The notes beneath the pieces are model-generated. The model had not been told where the DNA came from. It saw only the letters and a program-made list of their open reading frames with translations, and did not search any database. The position numbers and the translations under genes were made by a program. 64,000 nt of DNA from Guadua angustifolia (lineage: Eukaryota; Streptophyta; Magnoliopsida; Poales; Poaceae), in NCBI GenBank assembly GCA_036346375.1, contig CM070508.1, forward strand, positions 21,396,852 through 21,460,851, read 5' to 3'. Below, in pieces: positions 1 through 11,612 of the stretch (within the stretch, counting starts at the first letter, position 1; the number at the start of each line of letters is the position of its first letter).

Positions 1-797
1 GGCTTTGTTATGATCGCTCATTCGTGATACTCTTGTATGGCGTTTCACTACCGACGTGGTGAGTTGATTATATCTTGTGGGTAAAGTGTATAACCTCTGC
101 AGAGTGTAAAACTATTCGAATAGCCGTGCTCACGGTATTGAGCATTGCTTGGGGATTACAGTCAAGGGTTAGATTTTGATAAAAATGAGGTTGGGAATGC
201 GGATAATGTGATGTGGAACTTGGTTAAGGATGAGAAATGCTTCACTTGAGAATGATTGCGAAATTTATTATTGGTATTACTTGTTTTGCTGCTCTTCTAT
301 CTATTTATGATTAATTGTGAATGCTGCTTTATTGCAAAAGAACCATTCACCATTCCTTTGGAATAAGCCATGCATGTAGTAATAGAACCGCATTCTTGTG
401 CATGACTTGTTGAGTACGGTTGTGTACTCACCCTTGCTTTAACAAAACATCACCAGTTGAGGAGAAATCTTTGTCTTCGAAGAAGGAGAAGTTCTGCAAG
501 AAGGCGATTATCTAGGAGTCGAACCCTGTCAGATGCCTGTGGTATATTGAAGGGGTTCACCGACGTTCTTCGTTCCGCTGCTGTTTACTTATTTGGAGTT
601 GAAGCCGTCAAGGCCTCACATGTGTAAGGTTGACCTTAAGGTCGTTCAATAGTTTATATTTTATAATTGTGTTACTTTTATTATTCCGCTGTGTATGATT
701 GTGATATTCATCTATGTTGAGACTGTGTGCACTAGCGTGATCCTGGACTAGTGCAGAATACACAGAGGGTCCGGATTTGCACATTCGGGTCCCGACA
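1..797 (+). repeat. 3' part of a Tekay/Del-type gypsy LTR
   Basis: The right edge ends in GGGTCCCGACA at 797. The segment shares clear blocks with the LTRs at 28916-32174 (plus) and 36699-40020 (minus): the GGGTAAAGTGTA / CTCTGCAGAGT stretch near 80-115, the block around 500-560, and the CACAGAGGGTCCGGATTTG block near 755-780. It is closer to the minus-strand copy than to the one at 28916. No tRNA primer site follows 797, so this is a solo LTR or the 3' LTR of an element whose body lies left of the window. Confidence 0.85.
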
Positions 798-2723
798 GAC
801 TGCTTGCATTTGCATTCAAATGTTCTCTTCCATGTTCTTAACTCATAAGATGCACATGTTTTCTAAAGTTATATTGAAACAATCAGTCCAAACTAAAACT
901 CCACACCCACTTCTCCTGTACATAATCCTCAAATCATAGAAGCATTCACAACATATGATCAACAAACTCAAACAGGTAAGTTGCTATGAGATATTCATTC
1001 CATTAAATCTAGGGCACGCAAGTTTGGCATTCATGGAGGTGCTCGACAACCAATGTAATGTTGGCTTGTAGTATGTTTTGGCTAAAGCAATTTTAGATTT
1101 TTTTAGGTCATGCATACTTGTGTTCTCTGTGTTTACAAAAGCACATTCATTATTTGATAGTATTAGCATTTTATGAGTGTATTCTAGCCAATCAATCTGT
1201 CTGCCACCTTTTTAAGTTGTAGGATGTGTATATATCTTTTTGATCATGTTATTAGCAGTGGTTTAATCATTTTGTCCCTTCTCTTAGCTTGTGAGAATGA
1301 TAAGAAGGGCTTTTGATTCTACATGTTAAGATTTGCAGCGCTTCCAGATTCAATGGGATTAGTTCTTATTTCACTAAGAGTTATGATCAGGGATCGCTGA
1401 AAGTATTTCTAAGGATTTGGTACTGATTGGTACCTAAGCATAGAGCACCAAAATATTAGATTTTTATTCCACTGTGACATTTCAATGATCATTGTAGAAT
1501 GAATTTTATTACATATGTTTTTATTGCTTTCGAGAACCAAAACCTATTTACCTTGCTCGCAGAAGACATGATAGCAGGTGCGCTAGGAGTTATGTATGAT
1601 TGGTTAACATGTTAGCACCTAGAATTTTTCATTCAGATATTGTCTTTGCCGATTTTTTGCTTTTGTGTGATGCTTGCTTTATTCCTTTACTATCAGTAGT
1701 GCAGCAGCAGCATGAGATCCCTGATTCCTATTCTGTTTGCTATAGTGAGTCCCAGCTCCAGGCGTGTATTGTCTTACCAGGCCTTTGTAACTACCATTAA
1801 GGACCATACTTTTCATGCTTACCTCAACCTTGGAGGTCCAAAAGATTGCTCTCAGCACCTTCTCACAATTCCTCTCAGCATGTTCCAACATAGATGATAT
1901 GATTTACATTGCCCTGAAAACGAATTTTTCTGTTCATTCTTAGATATTTTTTTCATTTCCATGACAGGGCGTGCAACGCGCGCTAAATGGTCTAGTAGAC
2001 ATAATTTGGAAGGAGCACAAAAGTCGCTTAACAAAACGCAGCTGGCGAGAAGCGACAGAATGAAGACAGGTTGAAGCAAATGACATTTGAACCCAGGACA
2101 ACTGACTAGCAGCGGTGTGCGGACTAGGCGTTGGTACGGAGGCGTGGAACTGAAACCTCGGCATCAACCTGAAGAGGTTCCCCCCTGGCAGTGGCCTGAT
2201 TGCTTGCATGATCTCCAGGCTCGTCTCAACAAGTGATTTCAGCTGGTAAGATATCTAGTTTTGTTAAGATCAAATATTTATCATGGATGAATACATAAAT
2301 GGGCTAGATAAGACAATGAAACAAGCCATCCAAGAATTGCCAATAAGCTTTTGAACTTCAGAACTAGTTAGTCGTTACACTCAAAACAAAGAGGAAGCTC
2401 TAAATAAACGCATAAAAGTGTAAAAAAAATTTCTGCCTCCAACTGGTGGTATTCCTTTTGGGAGGACAACAGTTACTTGTTTCTTTCACTTTACACACCT
2501 TACCAAAAGCTACATAAAAATGATCTGTACAGACTAGAGTAAATAAATTGTGAACCTCAGAATGAAATTTGGCATACGTAAGTTTGGCAAACATACCATC
2601 ATATAAGTTATAGACTAATGGAGTGTTACAGCTTACAAGACAAAATTATATCTCAAGTCACCATTATCAGTACTAATTTCTATCAACAAAAGATGAATTT
2701 AGTAAAAGGGGAAAACAGTTCAC
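798..2723. other. old intergenic or intronic DNA, no gene recognised
   Basis: AT-rich sequence without a long open frame. On the minus strand, 1780-1890 and 2110-2242 look exon-like: the second begins after an acceptor-like AG and stays open for about 90 codons. I could not connect either to a known protein, and the phase does not fit the HISN3 exon at 2724-2857. It may be intron and flank of the disrupted host gene. Confidence 0.4.
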
Positions 2724-3241
2724 CTTTTGTCCTCAGCATCAACGCCATGGATCAAAAACTCATCTGCATAGGCAGCAAGATATTCTGTTGTTGGCTCATC
2801 CGCAAAGACGTCACTGAATTTCTGCCATCTGTCAGTTACAAAGGCATATCTGTCATCCTAACCAGAAACATTATGTTAAGATCAGAATAGCTGTCAATAA
2901 GAAGATTAAAGTGGCCATATTAGGATAATCCAGTAATGCTTGTTTTCTTTCTCAGGCTTACATTTTATGCAGTGAGCTTCTCTACTAGCTCCCCGTGTGT
3001 TCACTCCAATTTGTTTCACTAGTCAGCTTGCTTTCATCATGTGTTCTGTATTGTGCAACTACCATGAAACTGCTTGGTACTGAGTTCACACAGTCCAGTG
3101 TCCACTTTTTTAATGCAACTTAAATCCCGCAGTTGGAGACAAGAAGAAAAATAATATCTCCAAAACAAACCTCTGTTTCCCAACCAGCTTGACAAGTAGC
3201 CTCAGCCTTTCAATGTTCATTTTCCCTTCACCTAACACATA
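2724..3241 (-). pseudogene. HISN3: HISN3 (plant HisA) gene fragment, two exons
   Basis: HISN3 is the plastid BBM II isomerase of histidine biosynthesis (the plant HisA enzyme, a TIM barrel). On the minus strand an exon starts at 3241 after a good acceptor (TTTATGCAG) and encodes YVLGEGKMNIERLRLL then VKLVGKQR. A second exon (2857-2724) encodes RYAFVTDRWQKFSDVF and ADEFLIHGVDAEDKR before a GTGAAC donor. In plant HISN3 the same two blocks occur in this order, around VTDRWQKFSDV and ADEFLVHGVD. After VGKQR the expected LVLDLSCRKK is replaced by a diverged hydrophobic run, and no earlier or later exon was found, so this is probably a decayed fragment. Recognition is from family knowledge, not a search. 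Confidence 0.7.
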
Positions 3242-4239
3242 CTGCATAAAAGACACAAATGCATGATTACAAATATTCAACAGATTGATATGCCCAACTC
3301 CAAATAAAAGCAAATCACAGGCAAATTGCACCAAGAATAACATCAAACAAAAAGTAGCCACATCCATCTACGATATTCAAATCAATAAGAGTGAACAATT
3401 AATAGTCATGTGACCAAAGAGAAAATGTCTTGTCATAATTGCGACCATATTCCAGTTGAAAATCACAAGCAAGCAAGCAAGTCTTTTAATACTCAGTAGA
3501 CTCATCAAATCGAGTCATTAACTTAAAGAGTCAGTTACAAGTAATCAATACAGCATTACAACAAACAAGAATAATATCCCATGTACATGTATAAGACCGC
3601 ACCTGTCAGTCCCAGTTGGCAGGCACTCACAAATCACACCAGCCTACTAGTAAAAGTACAAGGCTCCTAAACTCCACTAATAGCAGCAAGCTAGCAACAT
3701 TGTACCACTCAAGAGAAGTGGTAATACTACAATCACGAAGATCATACTTCGGTGCAGGAGTACAATGTGAGAGTTGATGCTGAGTAGCCAAGTAAACAGG
3801 GAACACTTGAGGTAGTGCCGAGTCAGCAAGACAATGATCTACTAAACCTGCAAAGTGGATCAATCTCAGGAGCAGATGCTAAGAAATTGAAAAAGGGCAT
3901 AAATGTGTTAATTCAACATACTAGTAGCGTCTGCATGTGATGATGTGGCATCACTAATTGACTATATATTATCTTTACTAAGTTACATACAGGAAAAGGC
4001 CATAAATTATGTATATCAAATCCAAGCAACAAAAGTCGTATAGGTTCAGATTTTGGTGCCTTCAAGGAGCTATGAATTTCGAAGGTGAAAAAGATTGACC
4101 TGTTTATCTCTTTTAAATTTTCATACCTAAGCAAAAATTCTCATGGCATTCCACCAAGATGTTTGTTCAGAGTTCAGATAACCAAGTGGTTTTACTTATT
4201 TGCTTTAAAGCCAATCTATGGGTTGGCTGTGAAATTTTA
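3242..4239. other. host-derived DNA left of the Tat insertion
   Basis: No open frame of note on either strand. It would lie upstream of the HISN3 exons on the minus strand, so missing 5' exons were looked for and not seen. It continues at 15814 on the far side of the Tat element, because both sides carry the GTTGG duplication. Confidence 0.4.
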
Positions 4240-4244
4240 GTTGG

Positions 4245-4886
4245 TGTTGACGCCAAAAACGTGAAGAGGGTTTCTGGCCTACAACACACTAGACGAACGC
4301 CGGGTTCAAGCTTGCGCGAGCGTGCCAATCGATTTGACCCTGCAATCGATAAGGAGGATAATGTGAAGTTCAATCGAGCCGATCCTAGAAGCGAATCGGC
4401 TAAAACGGAAATCGGCCAGAAAACCGATTGAAAAGGTAACTAGACTAGTCGATTAAGACTAATCCAAAGGTAAAGGCAGATTGATTCTGAAAAGGCGATG
4501 CGTAACAAGACAGAATAAATCAAACCTGAAGAAATCGATGATGACCAAACAATTGGCGATTCGCAACTTTATTCGATCAATATCGACTTACAAAGAGAAG
4601 ATTACAGAACTAAAAGACTAAAAACTATGAAAGAACTAGTAGATGTGTATTTGATTGTTGTTTTTCCCCAAGCAGCTTTGGTGCGCCTTATATACCTGTT
4701 TAGCCGATCCGAGTCCTGCTCGGTTACGGCAACGTACTTCGAGTCGGCTATAGTTTCCTAACCGGACTCCTGTTTCCCAAAAGCTTGACGTACATTATCC
4801 AAACTTTCCAACGATGTCTCGTGCGCTATCCAAATTTGTCCTTTTCTGCCGATTCCTCTCGTAGTTTCCAAAAACTGGTGCAAACA
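4245..4886 (-). repeat. Tat 3' LTR
   Basis: 642 bp, near-identical to 15169-15808. There are about a dozen scattered differences, mostly transitions, plus one divergent patch at about 4720-4745. A TATATA box lies at about 4687-4695, reading on the minus strand. Confidence 0.95.
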
Positions 4887-4900
4887 TATACCCCCCATTT
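4887..4900 (-). other. polypurine tract of the Tat element
   Basis: Directly inside the 3' LTR. The minus strand reads AAATGGGGGGTATA into the LTR start, the expected place for the plus-strand primer. Confidence 0.75.
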
Positions 4901-5065
4901 TTGGAAGATAACTTGTTATCTTTCAAAAATCCATCGGCTTCTTTGTCCATCTCAAAGAAGTGTTCTATTGATCACTGTCTTAATTGCGCCGTAAAAAATC
5001 TCGGTGCGGTTTAATGACAGATGTCGCCTCGAATTCATTTCCCGCCATTTTCTACCTCATCGTGC

Positions 5066-5073
5066 TATATATA
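5066..5073 (+). promoter_or_regulatory. TATA box of the antisense mobile-domain gene
   Basis: TATATATA about 115 bp upstream of the ATG at 5187, inside the Tat element but reading against gag-pol. It supports an independent promoter for the antisense gene. Inferred from position. Confidence 0.5.
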
Positions 5074-5186
5074 TGCGGGACCCCCACGGTCATTTTCACG
5101 CGTTCTTGCTCTCGCACCCTCTACAATCGGCTTCCTTCGACTTCTCTGCCCTGGTGATCAACCTCTCAACTCCCTCAGTCGGCTGA

Positions 5187-6440
5187 ATGGACCCTTCAAA
5201 GGTACTCATCCCGATCCCCGAAAGTAATAACCAGTATTACTTAGGACCGGTAGGGAACCTCGATGCCGATACGGTGATAAACGTAGAAATCCCGAGACTC
5301 CCCCTATCGGCCCAAGGTTACAATGTGAAAGAATGGGGCAAAAGTTTTAGGGCTTGGCCGACAGCACTCAAGGGGTGGAGAAGTTGGAACATTAGAGTGT
5401 CAGCTCAGAAAAAAGGAGAATGGGAGCGGATGGGCATAGCCGAATGCCTCCCTCTAAGCTTGGCTTGTCTAGAAGCCAATGAGCCCTTGGTGGCCACGGC
5501 GTGCTATTTTTGGTCCGATACTTTCAACGCTTTCCTCTTTCGTCCTGGTCCGATCGGCCCAACCCTTCTGGATGTAGCCGAATTGTGCTGCTTGAGGCCT
5601 GACGGGAATCAAATATCGGCTCACAGTGGAAAACCCCAGTACAAACTGATTCGGTCTAAAGGAGAAGGATGGTCAAAATATATTCAGCATAATAATAAAG
5701 TAAACGGGCTGGTATCGGATGAAGAGCATGCAGCTTTCCTGAATCTTTGGCTCGAGCGGTTCCTTTTCTGTGGTGCATCCCTCGGACCGACTCAAGTGTA
5801 TCAGTTGTTGGCAGAACAGCTGATAAAAGGCCGCCGGCTTGCTCTTAGGAAAATGTTTTTAGGCGCAGTCTACCAGATGATGTTTGTTATTAGAAGTCGG
5901 CTTTTTTCTGGTTTTGCTGAATTCGTCGTCGGAAATATTGGTGGCCCCTTATGGTTTATCCAACTATGGTTATATAATATCTTTAGCCGACAGCTTATTT
6001 CGGAGCCGTTGGAAGATTCAGCTTTTCCTCGAGAAGACTACCCAGAAAACACCACTCCACAATTCAGAGCAAGTCGATCCTATGGTGAAAGGTTCATAAT
6101 GTGCTCAAGTGGTGATACAAGAATTACCCCAGCTGGCTTGAAGAAGTATCTCTCCTTCTTCTTGGGTTTAGACAATGTAATTTTCACTCAACAGGACTTC
6201 TTCTCCTATACTGACACAGCCAATTTTCGATGGCCTTCTTTCTTACACCTGGATGCCGATAGTTCTGAGATGCCGGATCTAACGTTGATGTTCTATCGGC
6301 TTTTCATCTCTCCTTGTACTCTTCATGTTGGTTTGAATTCCAGAAACAGAACCTTCCAACCCTCATATGAGTTTTACCACCCTTCCGCTTACGCCGCCAA
6401 CTTGGCTTTGGTCAAGGATTCCTTCTTTTCCTCTCCTTGA
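5187..6440 (+). CDS. plant mobile domain (aminotransferase-like) protein, exon 1
   Basis: An open frame of 417 codons running antisense to the Tat polyprotein. It carries features of the plant mobile domain (PMD) family: an N-terminal stretch with WPTALKGWRSWNIRVS, then CYFWSDTFNAFLFRPGPIGPTLLDVAELCCLRP at about residues 107-140, and a PVGNL segment near the start. PMD proteins occur as host genes with silencing roles and as passengers of Tat retrotransposons and MULEs. Here the gene sits between integrase and the 3' LTR, tail to tail with pol. The frame stops just before a good donor (GCTAAG|GTGAGA at 6460/6461); a +1 shift shortly before the stop would reach it, so a small frameshift near the exon end is likely. 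The ATG has a TATA box upstream. Function in the element is unknown. Confidence 0.85.
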   Translation: MDPSKVLIPIPESNNQYYLGPVGNLDADTVINVEIPRLPLSAQGYNVKEWGKSFRAWPTALKGWRSWNIRVSAQKKGEWERMGIAECLPLSLACLEANEPLVATACYFWSDTFNAFLFRPGPIGPTLLDVAELCCLRPDGNQISAHSGKPQYKLIRSKGEGWSKYIQHNNKVNGLVSDEEHAAFLNLWLERFLFCGASLGPTQVYQLLAEQLIKGRRLALRKMFLGAVYQMMFVIRSRLFSGFAEFVVGNIGGPLWFIQLWLYNIFSRQLISEPLEDSAFPREDYPENTTPQFRASRSYGERFIMCSSGDTRITPAGLKKYLSFFLGLDNVIFTQQDFFSYTDTANFRWPSFLHLDADSSEMPDLTLMFYRLFISPCTLHVGLNSRNRTFQPSYEFYHPSAYAANLALVKDSFFSSP

Positions 6441-6575
6441 TCGGCTTCACCCGAGCTAAGGTGAGAATTTGTTATCGCTAATGTCGCTCGAAATTGCCGA
6501 TAAACTTCAAGTCTCCAACCCGCCACACTTTTTCTTGAATTCTCGCTATTAGTTTCCATTGCGTGGTGGTCGCAG

Positions 6576-8129
6576 ATTGCCGAGGCTCTCTACTTGGACC
6601 GTGATCCATCGGCAATTATAGAAAGGTTTTGCCGAATTATCATGAGCCGTCGGTAGTCTCCAAAGAAGAATGGCAAGAAGAAGCAGCCCAATGAGGATAA
6701 TTCCTCGGGTTATACTGACTCGTCGGTAGATATAGAGGTATCGGTTTTTCTCGAGTAGCTTACCCTGTCTTGGTTCTTCATTATTCTTCTGCTAACCTTT
6801 TCGCGCCTTCTTTCCAGATCACTGCTACGAGTGGGAAGGCTGCTGCTGGCCCATCGGAGGGTGGGTCGAAGAGCAAAAGACCACACCAGTCAGTTGGCTT
6901 AACCGGCTACACCTCTGGCAATCTCGGGATACAGAGTCCCTCTCTGGATGAGATTACTAAAGACCGGTTGGTGAGTAAGTATTTGCCCTTTGTTTGATAA
7001 ATTCCTCTTGTAATCTCTTTCTAACCCTCCTTACCGATCCCAGAAAAGCCAAAATCCACAAAGGTGGTAGCCAAGAAGAACCCTAGGCGCAAGGAAAAAA
7101 GTGCCGAGAGCTCTTCTCATGCACCGACCGATGCTGCTGAAGTAAGTGTCACCACTTTTATTCTTCTCACGCACTTTGTTAATATTGTAATGCTAACTTT
7201 TCGTCCCTCCTCCACCGACTCCTTCGACCAAGTGGGTGACATCCCGCCGATGCTTTGTTGTTAATCCGACGCCGCCTTCCCGGCTCTCCTCAGTCGCCGC
7301 CACTCCAAATGTGCCGTTGCACCTCAAGCCATCTTGCCGCCTCAGCTGACTCCCGTCGCGCCTACGCAAGAAGTGTCGACTGATCCTATGGATCTGCTTG
7401 GCTTCAGCTTGGATGACCTTGATGATCCTGAAGTGATGGTTGCAGACGACTACGTTGCTGATCTCCGTAATATCATCGACATTTCTTCAAAGGCATCGGC
7501 AATAGTCGTCCATTCTGAGCCAAACATGCAAGAGAAGCTGAATCGACTTTTTCACGAAGTCAGCCAGCTTGAAGCGCAAATCTTAGCTGACACTCAGCCG
7601 CTGCGGGATGCCATGGCTGCCGTGGAAGCCGATCTCCCCCCAGAAACTATGAGGGCACTCTCGGGGTCTCGCTACTTGACGAGCAAAGGGCGGAAGTAGA
7701 AGCTGCCAGGCCAGATTGCTTTCAATGAGAAGCGCAACAGGCTGACCGCCGGATTTTAGATCGGCTGGTGGCCGAGGCAAGGACAATGAAGCAGAGTTTT
7801 GATAAGGATGCTGCTTCTCTGAAAACCACCAAGACCCAAATTCTTCACTTGGAATCGTCCAAAAACAACTTGAAGAACAATTGGTCGATCTTCAAAAGCA
7901 TTATCGACGAGCAAGCTCGAGCATCTAAGAAAGACCGCTTCCTTTCGAGCAAAAGTAGAAGATTGGCCAAGCCATGGCCAGCATCAAGGAACAGTCTGCC
8001 AAGATAGTTCCTGTGCCCGGCAACGCCCAAGCTGATGAGAAGATTGTCGATGGAGTCCAAGCTGCACTTGCCAAAGCTACCGGAGCACTATCGGCTTTGG
8101 GTGCCAGACTTCCTGGGTCGGGCCTGTAA
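6576..8129 (+). pseudogene. downstream exons of the antisense mobile-domain gene
   Basis: Exon-intron structure can be read directly: acceptor at 6575 (GTCGCAG), donor at 6738; acceptor at 6818 (TTTCCAG), donor at 6971 (GTGAGT); acceptor at 7043 (ATCCCAG), donor at 7142 (GTAAGT); last exon from about 7233. The exons encode a lysine-rich, serine-rich linker (KKNPRRKEKSAESSS), an acidic segment near 7380-7450, and a coiled-coil-like tail. The tail ends with ALGARLPGSGL and a stop at 8127. Such tails are common in mobile-domain proteins of Tat elements. The last exon changes frame near 7690 and again near 7890-7960, so this part is decayed although exon 1 is open. Confidence 0.65.
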
Positions 8130-8282
8130 TTTCGTGATGTGTTGTAATGTTTTCTTAAAACAATGTTGCTTTTGCTGCACTCTTTGTAATACTTTCAATC
8201 GGCTGTGTAACCGATAATATTCGTCTTGTTTTAATCGGCTATTTAACCGATTTATCTCTGAATCCTGTATGTCTTACCTTAA

Positions 8283-9322
8283 TTACGCACCGATCCAAAC
8301 GCTGGGGTAGTACTTCTTTAGGTACTTTCCGTTAATTGCCTTCGGTAGCACCGACCCTTCAAGTGTTTCGAGTATATACGCATTTCTATCAACAAGCCAA
8401 TTTACTTTATACGGTCCTTCCCAGGTAGGTGACCATTTGCCAAATCGATTATCCTTAGAACCGATCAGCAATATTGTTTTCCAAACTAAATCGGCTTCAC
8501 TGAATGACCTTGGCACGACTTTTTTATTATAGGCTCTTGCAACTTTTTCTTTATTCTTTTTAAGCCGATTTAAAGTAATCAGTCTTAGCTCAACCAAGTC
8601 ATCCAAATTGTATAGCATCAATTCTTTGTACTCATCGGTCGATAGATTATTCTGCCTCGCTACTCGCATCGAATCAATATTTATTTCTACGGGCAACAAG
8701 CCTCCTGGCCATATACCAACTGATATGGTGATAATTTAGTCGATCCGTGAAACGCTAGTCGATAAGCCCACAAAGACTCCGATAGTGTAGAGTGCCCAGT
8801 TCGAGACTTTTCATCAATTTTTCTTTTAATCAGCTTGATCAAAGTTTTGTTAGACGACTCGGCTTGTCCATTAGCCTGAGCGTAATATGGTGATGAGTTA
8901 AGCAATTTGATGCCCAGGTTTTCTGCGAAGTTCTTAAAATCGTTAGACATGAACACAGTTCCTTGATCGGTTGTGATAGTCTGAGGGATACCGCATCGAT
9001 GGATAATGTGTTCATTAACAAAGCCGATAGCTTCCACACTGGTGACTTTTTTGAGCGGAACGGCTTCAACCCATTTTAAAAAATAGTCTGTGGCTGCGAG
9101 GATGAACTTGTGGCCTTTGCTTGATGCTGGGAATATTTGGCCGATTACATCTATCCCCCATCCTCTGAACGGCCATGGCTTAATAATCGGGTATAAAGCC
9201 GATGCTGGTGCAAGTTGCACATTCCCAAACTTTTGACAACTTTGGCACCCTTTGTAATACTTGAAACAATCTTCTAACATTGTCGGCCAAAAATACCCAG
9301 TTCGTCTTAGGATCCACTTCAT
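8283..9322 (-). pseudogene. Tat integrase
   Basis: Two overlapping frames (9322-8687 and 8699-8283). The first has the zinc-binding end with CQSCQK, then the DDE core: Asp in GIDVIGQ, Asp in TTDQGTVF, and Glu in GQAESSNK. The second holds the C-terminal region with KWSPTWEGPYKV. All three catalytic acids are present, but the chain is broken near 8690 by a frame change. The upstream join to the RNase H frame is also broken. Confidence 0.85.
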
Positions 9323-9355
9323 CTTGTGAGCCGATTGATGCTTGTATAAATTCCT

Positions 9356-10015
9356 TCATGAATTTCTCCCATGGCTACTTTTGCTTCCTCGTCCCCAAGG
9401 CATCTCAACAAAGAAACCTTCCATCGTCCGATAATATAGTTTCCTTCCAAAGACAACGCGTGCTTCAACGCTTGTTGACGACTTTTTTTCGCAGAGGCTG
9501 GATGGGTCCATTAGATAAGCTTTTATTTCTGTTCTCCAATCGGCATTAGCGACACACAGCACTGCTCTGTCGATCAAATCAAACGCTTCGTATCGGCTGT
9601 ATTCCTTATAGCCTGAAGCTGCTTGAGCCAATGCGTTGGCTTTGTCGTTCATTTCCCTGGGCACATGGCTTATACAAAATGACGTAAAAGTGTTGATGAC
9701 ATCAAGACAATACTGTAGATACTTTGATAGTACCTCGTCGTTGCATTTAAACTCTCCTTTAATTTGTTGCACCACCAGCAATGAGTCACCATATGCTTCC
9801 ACATTACTTGCCCCGACACTATCTATCAACTGCAGCCCTTTGAGCAATGCCTCATATTCGGCCTGGTTATTAGAGCATCGGCTTGTAAGCCGATATGCAA
9901 ACTCGATGTTATGTCCTTTTGGTGAAATCAGCACAATACCTATTCCACTCCCCTCTTGACAAACTGACCCATCAAAATACAGTTGCCATGGGACTACATC
10001 GACTATTCCTGCCAT
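9356..10015 (-). CDS. second (archaeal-type) RNase H of Tat polyprotein
   Basis: A 219-codon frame with YFDGSVCQEGSGIGIVLISP, the segment NNQAEYEALLKGL, then YGDSLLVVQQI and VPREMNDKANALA. This gives the D-E-D set of an RNase H fold. It follows the regular RT-RNase H, so the element carries two RNase H domains, the diagnostic feature of Tat elements. It was part of the polyprotein rather than a free gene, and is now separated from RT and integrase by stops. Confidence 0.85.
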   Translation of the reverse strand: MAGIVDVVPWQLYFDGSVCQEGSGIGIVLISPKGHNIEFAYRLTSRCSNNQAEYEALLKGLQLIDSVGASNVEAYGDSLLVVQQIKGEFKCNDEVLSKYLQYCLDVINTFTSFCISHVPREMNDKANALAQAASGYKEYSRYEAFDLIDRAVLCVANADWRTEIKAYLMDPSSLCEKKSSTSVEARVVFGRKLYYRTMEGFFVEMPWGRGSKSSHGRNS

Positions 10016-10076
10016 GGTATCATATCCGCTATGAAATCGGCATCGCTTGACCTTTAATGGCCTTGGCCGATTCAGA

Positions 10077-11612
10077 TCAGAGATCGAACTCGGTTAGAGC
10101 ATAAGCCCACTTCCCAAGTCGTCCTCTCAAAATTGGTGCAGACAGCATATATTTGATGATGTCGTTTCTGCATACTATTATGCAAATCGATGCTAATATA
10201 TAATGCCTCAATTTCGTACAAGCAAAATATAAGGATAAGCACAACTTCTCAATCGGTGGGTACCTGGTTTCAGCTTCCAGCAGTAGTCGGCTTAAGTAAA
10301 ATATTACTCGTTCTTTGCCATCAACTTCTTGCGCCAATACAGCCCCGATGGTCTCGTTTTCAGCCGATATATATAACTTGAAGGGAATTCCCTTTTGTGG
10401 TGCGGCCAAGACTGGTGGTGACGCTAGGTACTGTTTTATATCGTCGAAGGCTTTTTGCTGATCGGCTCCCCATATAAAATTCTGACCATCCTTTAATTTT
10501 AGTAATGGCATAAAAGCTTGAATTTTACCAGACAAATTCGAAATGAATCGTCTTAAGTAATTAATTTTACCGATCAGCTTCTGCAATTCATTTTTACATG
10601 TGGGTGACTTTGTATCGGCTATGGCTTTAACTCTTGCTTGGTTAACTTCAATTCCTCTTTGGTGAACCAAAAATCCTAGGAATTGGCCAACCGATACACC
10701 AAATGCGCACTTCAAAGGATTCATTTTTAACCCATGAGCTCTTGTATTTTGAAATACCCTTTCTAAATCGGCCAAGTGCTGCCAGTCTTCCTTAGACTTA
10801 ACCACCACATCGTCAATGTAAATCTCAACAATATGGCCGATTAGGTCATGAAAAATCAAATTCATAACGCGTTGATAGGTGGCGCCTGCGTTCTTTAGGC
10901 CGAATGTCATTACTGGCCATTCATACAACCCTAATGCACCAGGGCACCTGAAGGCAGTTTTAGGGACATCGGATTCCACCATGAATATCTGGTTATATCC
11001 AGCATTCCCGTCAAGGAAACTGATAATCTTATTACCCGATGCAGCATGGATAAGCATATCGGCTATAGGCATCGGATATTCATCTTTTGGCGTGGCTTTA
11101 TTCAAATCTCTAAAGTCTACACACACCCGAAGTTTACCGTTCTTTTTCATGACGGGAACAATGTTAGATACCCACTCAGCGTATCGGCAAGGTCTTATAA
11201 ACTTGGCCTCCAACAGTCTCTCAATTTCTTCTTTTATCACATTGTATAGTTCTGGATTACAACGCCGCGGAGGTTGTTTATACGGCCGATACCCTGGCTT
11301 GATAGGCAGCCGATGCTCCACTAACTGTCAGCTTAACCCATGCATCTCATAGTATTCCCAAAGTAAACAATCCTCAGATTCCCTAAGTATTTCGACCAAC
11401 TTATTTTTGTATTCTAGACCTAAATTTGCACTTACAAAAGTTGGCCTTTTCCTATCACCTTCTCCTATATCGACTTCTTCAAGCATATCGGCAGAAGTGA
11501 AACCTTGACCCAATTTTTCGCTTTGGAAATCTTCAATGGCTTCGCAGGAATTTATCCCATGCCGATAGCTCCTCACCCTGTCCTGTAATGCTTGGATCAT
11601 TTCTGGCCCCAT
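10077..11612 (-). pseudogene. Tat reverse transcriptase and first RNase H
   Basis: The main frame (11321-10077, 414 codons) has PVMKKNGKLRVCVDFRDLNKA, FLDGNAGYNQI, the catalytic YIDDVVVKS, GFLVHQRGIEVN and LGKWAYALTEFDL at the end of RNase H. The frame at 11612-11328 is the linker from protease. A single in-frame stop near 11328 separates them. Otherwise RT is well preserved. Confidence 0.9.

Noticed and set aside
1940..2242. Third HISN3 exon on the minus strand
   Set aside because: An acceptor-like AG and an open frame are present, but the peptide does not match HISN3 and the phase gives a stop when joined to 2724.
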